From Deltaproteobacteria bacterium (GTDB lineage Bacteria; Desulfobacterota; Desulfobulbia; Desulfobulbales; Desulfurivibrionaceae), in assembly GCA_013349285.1 (NCBI GenBank), contig DUZU01000006.1, forward strand, positions 1 to 64,000: a stretch of 64,000 nucleotides of DNA, written 5' to 3'. How positions within the stretch are numbered: the stretch's first letter is position 1; every line of letters starts with the position of its first letter. The position numbers and the translations under genes were made by a program. Below are positions 59,032-64,000 of this stretch, in pieces. The notes beneath the pieces are model-generated. The model worked only from the letters and a program-made list of their open reading frames with translations. It searched no databases and was not told the origin of the DNA.

Positions 59032-59349
59032 ATGACGCCCGCCCCGGAAGTATTTATCAAAAACCTGAACAAACGGATCACCATCAACCCGGCCTTCAGC
59101 CTGCTCAACAACTTCCTGATGCAGCAAATCCCGATCCAGACGCTATGCGGCGGCAAGGCCCAGTGCGGCAGATGCCGAATCAAAATCATTGAAGGCGGTG
59201 AGTTTCTCACCCCGATGCGCGATCCGGAAAAAAAACGCCTCGGCGAAGAGCTGATCAAACAAAATTGGCGGCTCTCCTGCCAAAACCACACCTTGAGAAA
59301 TCTGGTGATAGAAATCCCCGCCCTTGACGAGGACCTCGCGTTACCTTAG
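59032..59349 (+). CDS. 2Fe-2S ferredoxin
   Basis: LCGGKAQCGRCRIKIIEGGEFLTPM...WRLSCQNH. Confidence 0.88.
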   Translation: MTPAPEVFIKNLNKRITINPAFSLLNNFLMQQIPIQTLCGGKAQCGRCRIKIIEGGEFLTPMRDPEKKRLGEELIKQNWRLSCQNHTLRNLVIEIPALDEDLALP

Positions 59350-59388
59350 ACACTCGGCCAAAGCGGCCCCAACCACAGGTCTTCGATC

Positions 59389-61260
59389 TCACATTTTACC
59401 GCTGAGCAACAGGGAATAATCGTCTGTTTCAAAAAGACTCACACAGGCATCCACCACCTCGGGGTCATAATATTTGCCCCGGTTGAGCTTGATTTCCTCA
59501 AGCGCCCGCTCAATCCCCAAGGCCGGCCGGTAGGGCCGGTGGGAAGACATGGCCTCCACCACATCGGCCACTGCAATTATCTTGGCCTTAAAAACAATAT
59601 GCTCGCTCTTTAGCCCCTGGGGATATCCGGAGCCGTCCAGCCGCTCGTGATGCTGACGGACGATATCGGCCAGCGGCCATGGAAAGGCGATGCCTTTAAG
59701 GATATTATAGCCGATCTCCGGATGGGGCTTGATAATGGCATGTTCGGCCTCCGACAGCTTGTCAGGATAACAGAGGATACCGGAAGGGACCTTGATCTTC
59801 CCTATGTCATGAACCAGGCCCGCCATGTAAACCCCTTCAACCTGCTCGCCGGGGAGCCCAAGTTTCCGGGCAATCACCGCGGCCAGATCTGCTACCCGGC
59901 GCTGGTGGCCCGAGGTGTAAGGATCCCTCATTTCAACGGTCAGGGCAATGGCTTCAATGGCGCCGGTCGTGGCTTTTTTAAGCTCCCGGGTCCGCTCCTC
60001 CACCCGCTGTTCCAAGACGTCATTGGCCTTTCTCAGCGCCTCTTCAGCCTGCTTGCGCTTGGTGATATCGCTGATCATCAAGAAATAACCGCCAAGATTT
60101 TTCTGCTTATCGATGATAGCGGAGGCTTGGGCGCTGAGATACTGCGTTGCCTGGTTCTCCTCGCGCTCAATAATAAAGGAGGCCCGCTCGCCTTTGCTGA
60201 TGGCGTCAAGCACCTCGCGCACCCGCCCCAGCAGGCCATGATCATGATCATGCAGGGCCCGCACATCGCGGCCCATCACCGTCTCGGACCTGATACTGAA
60301 AATTTGCTCCGCGCCGGAATTAAAGTAAATCACCTGATATTCAAGATTGATGGCAATAATGCCGTACTCAATGGCCGAATCAAGAATATTGTCGAGGTAT
60401 ATTGTTTTTTCGGCAAGATCCCTGGAGGTGGTCTGGATAACGGAATCCTTTTCCTTGATAATATCATTGAGGGCCTGGATATATTTACCCTCCAGCCCCT
60501 TGATTATGTCGGATTGGGTGACCACCCCCTCGATCCCGCCCTCATCATCGATCACCACCAGTCGCCGCAGATGATAACGCTTCATGATGTCGATGGCCAC
60601 CGGCAGAACCGTATCTCGGGCTACGGCCTGGACCGAGGGGCTCATAAAATCGACCACCGGCAAATGGGAAAGATCGGCGTCCGGGTAATCAATAAGCAGC
60701 CGCGAAACATCCCGTTCGGTAATAATGCCAACCGGCTGACTGCCATCCACCACCACGATACAGCTGATGGCTTTGTCGGCCATCTCCACCAGAACCTGCC
60801 TGACCCCGACATCACGGGAAACGGTGCAGACCCCATGGGTCATGACCTGACTCACCCGCTTCATATCCACAAAGGATTCATAGGTGAGTTTTTCAACAAT
60901 ATTCGACAAGGTCACGACCCCGATCAGACATTTTTCCTCGTCGACCACGGCCAGATGACGCATATTGTTCATGGACAAAACATTATACGCCTCAAAGATA
61001 TCCATGCCGCTGCCTGCCGTAATCACCGGCGAACTCATCACCTCACGAATTGCGCAATCAGCGGCACCACTCAATGATTGCGCCACAAATTTAACGACAT
61101 TTCTTTCGGTAATAATCCCAACCGGCTTAGCTTGATGCGCAACAATAATACAGCTGATACTGTTATTGCGCATCAAGAGCAGGGCCTCGGAAACCAAGGT
61201 GTCGGGTTGAACGGTGATGACCTCGGGTGTTAAAATTTCGGCCAGTTGTATTCTTTTCAT
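59389..61260 (-). CDS. Tandem CBS domains + PAS + HD-GYP phosphodiesterase
   Basis: Repeated CBS units (IIVAHQAKPVGIITERNVVKF; IVVVDGSQPVGIITERDVSRL); PAS; HD-GYP GLVHDIGKIKVPSGIL...HHERLDGSGYPQGLK. Confidence 0.94.
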   Translation of the reverse strand: MKRIQLAEILTPEVITVQPDTLVSEALLLMRNNSISCIIVAHQAKPVGIITERNVVKFVAQSLSGAADCAIREVMSSPVITAGSGMDIFEAYNVLSMNNMRHLAVVDEEKCLIGVVTLSNIVEKLTYESFVDMKRVSQVMTHGVCTVSRDVGVRQVLVEMADKAISCIVVVDGSQPVGIITERDVSRLLIDYPDADLSHLPVVDFMSPSVQAVARDTVLPVAIDIMKRYHLRRLVVIDDEGGIEGVVTQSDIIKGLEGKYIQALNDIIKEKDSVIQTTSRDLAEKTIYLDNILDSAIEYGIIAINLEYQVIYFNSGAEQIFSIRSETVMGRDVRALHDHDHGLLGRVREVLDAISKGERASFIIEREENQATQYLSAQASAIIDKQKNLGGYFLMISDITKRKQAEEALRKANDVLEQRVEERTRELKKATTGAIEAIALTVEMRDPYTSGHQRRVADLAAVIARKLGLPGEQVEGVYMAGLVHDIGKIKVPSGILCYPDKLSEAEHAIIKPHPEIGYNILKGIAFPWPLADIVRQHHERLDGSGYPQGLKSEHIVFKAKIIAVADVVEAMSSHRPYRPALGIERALEEIKLNRGKYYDPEVVDACVSLFETDDYSLLLSGKM

Positions 61261-61477
61261 TTTATGTAATCCAGCTCCGGGATAGGTCCCCTCATCCAGC
61301 CTGTAGACATGATGACCAACAGATAATAATTGACCGGCCGACGGACAAATGCTCCCCCATTTCTGCCGCCGTAAAAAACCGATAAGGCCTACTATTCTTT
61401 ATTATCTGAAAAATACAAGGGGAAATTACGACAACTCACCTTATTCATATGGAAAATTTAGTCGCAAATAAGATAGA

Positions 61478-61497
61478 ATCTTAATACGATCTTAATA
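61478..61497. promoter_or_regulatory. Direct repeat ATCTTAATA x2 at an 11-bp period, candidate regulator site
   Basis: ATCTTAATA (61478-61486) CG ATCTTAATA (61489-61497), ~57 bp upstream of the small CDS at 61554. Confidence 0.35.
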
Positions 61498-61553
61498 AGA
61501 GATCGCCCTTGACAGCAAAACGGCATTTTTTTTTATCATCCAGGAGGAAGTTA

Positions 61554-61799
61554 ATGTCCAAACCAAACTGTAAGTTGCTGGAAGGATGTAAATTCTTCAG
61601 CAACGAGCTGGAACACATGCCCGCGTTTGCGGACAAAATCAAAGAACAAATTTGCCTGGGAGATTTTTCGGAATGCGCCAGGTTGGCAGTGGTTAATATT
61701 CTTGGTGATCGTAAATACGTGCCGAACGACCTATTCCCTAATCAAATTTCCAAGGTGAAATTTATTGTGGCCGAAATCGTAAAAAGAGAAGAACCTTGA
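61554..61799 (+). CDS. Small Cys-containing protein (81 aa), unknown function
   Basis: AGGAGG immediately upstream of the ATG at 61554; MSKPNCKLLEGCKFFSNELEHMPAFADKIKEQICLGDFSECARLAVVNILG. Confidence 0.75.
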   Translation: MSKPNCKLLEGCKFFSNELEHMPAFADKIKEQICLGDFSECARLAVVNILGDRKYVPNDLFPNQISKVKFIVAEIVKREEP

Positions 61800-61933
61800 C
61801 CTGCCCTGGGCAACAAAAATAACTATCGGAAAGAAAGAAAACCAACTACGGATGAATTGTATTTTAAAGAGAGGAGTGTTATATTTAAAATATATCAGAA
61901 ACTCGGCAGGATACAGGGAAAGGTTAGGTAGAA

Positions 61934-63439
61934 ATGGCCAGAAAACAACACCATCTTTTTTTTGATAACCCACCCCAACCCAAATTATTTTTTTTAACCA
62001 TTATCGCGACTTTCTTCTTTGCCTGCACCATCATCACATCCACCAGCTTAGCCGCCCCACCTCCCCAGACCGACATTGACAAAACAGACGTCCTGGGGCG
62101 GGAGAATTTGCCGGAGCCCCCCCAAAAACACCCGAGCCGACCAACCGCCACTCAAGTTAATGAAATAGCAAACTGGGAGGCCATGACTACTGTCGCCGAA
62201 AACAGCCGACCCCAAAAAATTCACTGGTTAACCTTTCCCGCCTGGCAAGAAAAAATACAATCCCCGCAACAAACCCAGGAATCGAACCCCGAACGCTATC
62301 AATTCGACCTCAATTCGTATCAACCTCAGGAATGCGTCCGTTGCCATAAAAACTCCTATGACAAAAACATGGAAAAGGATTTTATCCATCTCCCCTTTGC
62401 CAAAAAGGATTGCCCGATCTGCCATGTTTCTCTTGATCTGCGAAGAAGATACCGAGTTCAGGTTAATTATCCGTATAAGTTTGTTGTTGCTCAACAAATC
62501 CCCGTAACCAAAATCAACCGGCCAATTCCGAGCGAAACCGACAATTCCGGGCAAGGGGCGACAACACCACAGGCAAACAACCAAAGAGAATCACAATCTT
62601 TTGTCTACCTGCGGACTCAAACCGAAAATGGTAATTCACTCATGGAAGAGATTCCCCTGCCCCCCTTAGAAACACTGCCCGCGCTCGATCCGCTAAATTC
62701 CGCTCAACCCTTTGCCATCAGTGACCTAAAGGTTACGCGGATCACCAAGGCGCTTTTCATCTCGGCCACCATTACCTTTAATACCAACCGACTGGCAAAG
62801 GCGGAAATCCGCAACGTTGAGCCGGAAAATGATTTTCAAACCGATAAGATAAATTCCCCGGCTTACATCCACACCAGAACCTTAACCGGCCTCAAGGCTG
62901 ATGCGGATTACCTCTTTGACATAATCTGCACCGACCTTGCCGGCAACAAAGTGCAGTTGACCAGACAGACCCTGTCCGTCAAAGGTTTCACCCCGGAACC
63001 CAACGAGAATCCCGACGATTCCCCGTTGGCGACAACCAATAATTTCTACAAAAACGGGGACAATTATATTGTGCAAGTTACGACCAATAAAAAGACAAAA
63101 GTAAGTCTCAAAAAAATACCGCCCAACGTGAAAGGGGACGGCTGGGAACTACCGGGCGACCATCCGACCATAACCACTCGCCGCGAAATGAACATTGATA
63201 TCTGTCATATCTGCCACGAGTATCCGGGCGGTCACCCGGTCAACAAAACCCCGCCGCAAGACATGACGATTCCCACAGAATATCCCACCCTCAGTGATGG
63301 CCGGATCACCTGCATGAGTTGCCACATCGGCCACTCGGCAAACATCCCCTATCGAGCCCGCAAAAAAAACAACCGAGAACTCTGCCTCGGATGCCACAAA
63401 AGCAAACAACAGGGAAAAACACGGCCATTGCCTTTTTAA
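61934..63439 (+). CDS. Exported multiheme c-type cytochrome, five CXXCH motifs
   Basis: N-terminal signal anchor; CVRCH, CPICH, CHICH, CMSCH, CLGCH; long non-heme middle region. Confidence 0.9.
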   Translation: MARKQHHLFFDNPPQPKLFFLTIIATFFFACTIITSTSLAAPPPQTDIDKTDVLGRENLPEPPQKHPSRPTATQVNEIANWEAMTTVAENSRPQKIHWLTFPAWQEKIQSPQQTQESNPERYQFDLNSYQPQECVRCHKNSYDKNMEKDFIHLPFAKKDCPICHVSLDLRRRYRVQVNYPYKFVVAQQIPVTKINRPIPSETDNSGQGATTPQANNQRESQSFVYLRTQTENGNSLMEEIPLPPLETLPALDPLNSAQPFAISDLKVTRITKALFISATITFNTNRLAKAEIRNVEPENDFQTDKINSPAYIHTRTLTGLKADADYLFDIICTDLAGNKVQLTRQTLSVKGFTPEPNENPDDSPLATTNNFYKNGDNYIVQVTTNKKTKVSLKKIPPNVKGDGWELPGDHPTITTRREMNIDICHICHEYPGGHPVNKTPPQDMTIPTEYPTLSDGRITCMSCHIGHSANIPYRARKKNNRELCLGCHKSKQQGKTRPLPF

Positions 63440-63969
63440 GCTTTCTGATCCCTAAACCCTTCACGAACCACCCGGTATTCACCGGTTTTGATATCCAGGT
63501 CATAGATATTAAAATTGGTGCGCATATCAAGTCCTTGATGATGAACGGCAAAATTTAACGAGGCAGAACCTTCCGGCCCGCTGGTGATCCGGTGGAAGAC
63601 ATAACAGGGCCAGACCAACATGGCCGGGCCGTCAAAAAGCACCTCCCCTCCCTGCATGATCCGGTTAGGTGAAACGACAAAACTCTCCATACCGTTCTCC
63701 TTGGTGTAAATATCCACACTCCTGACGCCGAAAAGCACAATGAGATTATCATCCTGGGACGGATGCATGTACCAGGGCCGGCTCACCTCGCCCACCGGCC
63801 CGGGGGAAACCGCGCTTTCAGCATGGATCACCCGGTCGATGGCATCGATTCTCGGCAGGCAGGCCATGGGCACATTATCAAAAAAGACCCCGGGCGTACG
63901 CCGTAGGCTTTCAAGGGGGATAATTCTGTAAAAATCTTTAACCTCTTTAAAAATCTCAAAATCAGCCAT
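63436..63969 (-). CDS. Cupin-like protein
   Basis: SRPWYMHPSQDDNLIVLFGVRSVDIYTKEN...VLFDGPAMLVWPCYVFHRITSGPEGSASLNFAVHHQG. Confidence 0.65.
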   Translation of the reverse strand: MADFEIFKEVKDFYRIIPLESLRRTPGVFFDNVPMACLPRIDAIDRVIHAESAVSPGPVGEVSRPWYMHPSQDDNLIVLFGVRSVDIYTKENGMESFVVSPNRIMQGGEVLFDGPAMLVWPCYVFHRITSGPEGSASLNFAVHHQGLDMRTNFNIYDLDIKTGEYRVVREGFRDQKA

Positions 63970-64000
63970 GGTCTTCTCCTTGTCTTGCTTGACATTGGGG

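Noticed and set aside
59647-61077. Plus-strand 476-aa ORF antisense to the CBS-PAS-HD-GYP gene
   Set aside because: Mirror of strongly coding minus-strand sequence (HD-GYP and CBS motifs intact); His/Asp-rich shadow translation.
61509-61539. TTGACA-N17-TTTATC as promoter of the 81-aa protein
   Set aside because: The -10 would sit only a few bases before the AGGAGG/ATG, so a transcript from it would lack the ribosome-binding site.
1-64000. CRISPR arrays, tRNA/rRNA genes, insertion sequences, prophage genes
   Set aside because: No regularly spaced direct repeats, no transposase/integrase/phage proteins in the ORF track, and no rRNA or tRNA recognised by eye; a tRNAscan/Infernal run would be needed to exclude small RNAs.

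Overview
This 64-kb, gene-dense bacterial window looks like a chromosome segment from a Desulfobulbales-like Desulfobacterota. That lineage call is an inference from gene content and is not verified. I recognised no rRNA, tRNA, CRISPR array, transposase or integrase. Main content, left to right: 5' end of a DEAD/DEAH helicase (minus strand); a PheA-ACT-TyrA fusion; a DUF445 protein; a PhnD-like lipoprotein / histidine kinase / NarL-type regulator trio next to an ArrA/ArrB-like respiratory molybdoenzyme operon with a TorD-type chaperone and a polyferredoxin; two Hsp20 genes; adk; trmFO; an M1-like/ChaN/PDZ fusion; a GGCT-like protein, nitroreductase, UDG-like protein and diguanylate cyclase; epmA-efp-pepN; MltD; an M32 carboxypeptidase; a REC-GGDEF protein; a NUDIX hydrolase; a 7TMR-DISM hybrid kinase with FadD- and FadL-like genes; TraB; YhbY; a PEP-mutase family protein; cmoA; a receiver domain fused to a CAP12/PF10137-like TIR domain; a decayed pcm and a truncated membrane-protein fragment; cmoB; a TonB receptor / YfiR / CHASE8-type hybrid kinase set; flagellin; a small siroheme-type protein; speA; a radical SAM protein; a CarS-like (PF01864) plus metallophosphoesterase fusion; a 2Fe-2S ferredoxin; a CBS-PAS-HD-GYP protein; a pentaheme cytochrome; and a cupin-like protein. 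The strongest novelty candidates are the REC-TIR fusion (apparently without the TIR catalytic Glu) between cmoA and cmoB, the arr-like operon with its own three-component sensor and no membrane anchor subunit, and the CarS-metallophosphoesterase fusion. All family calls come from reading motifs and from memory; no database search was run.
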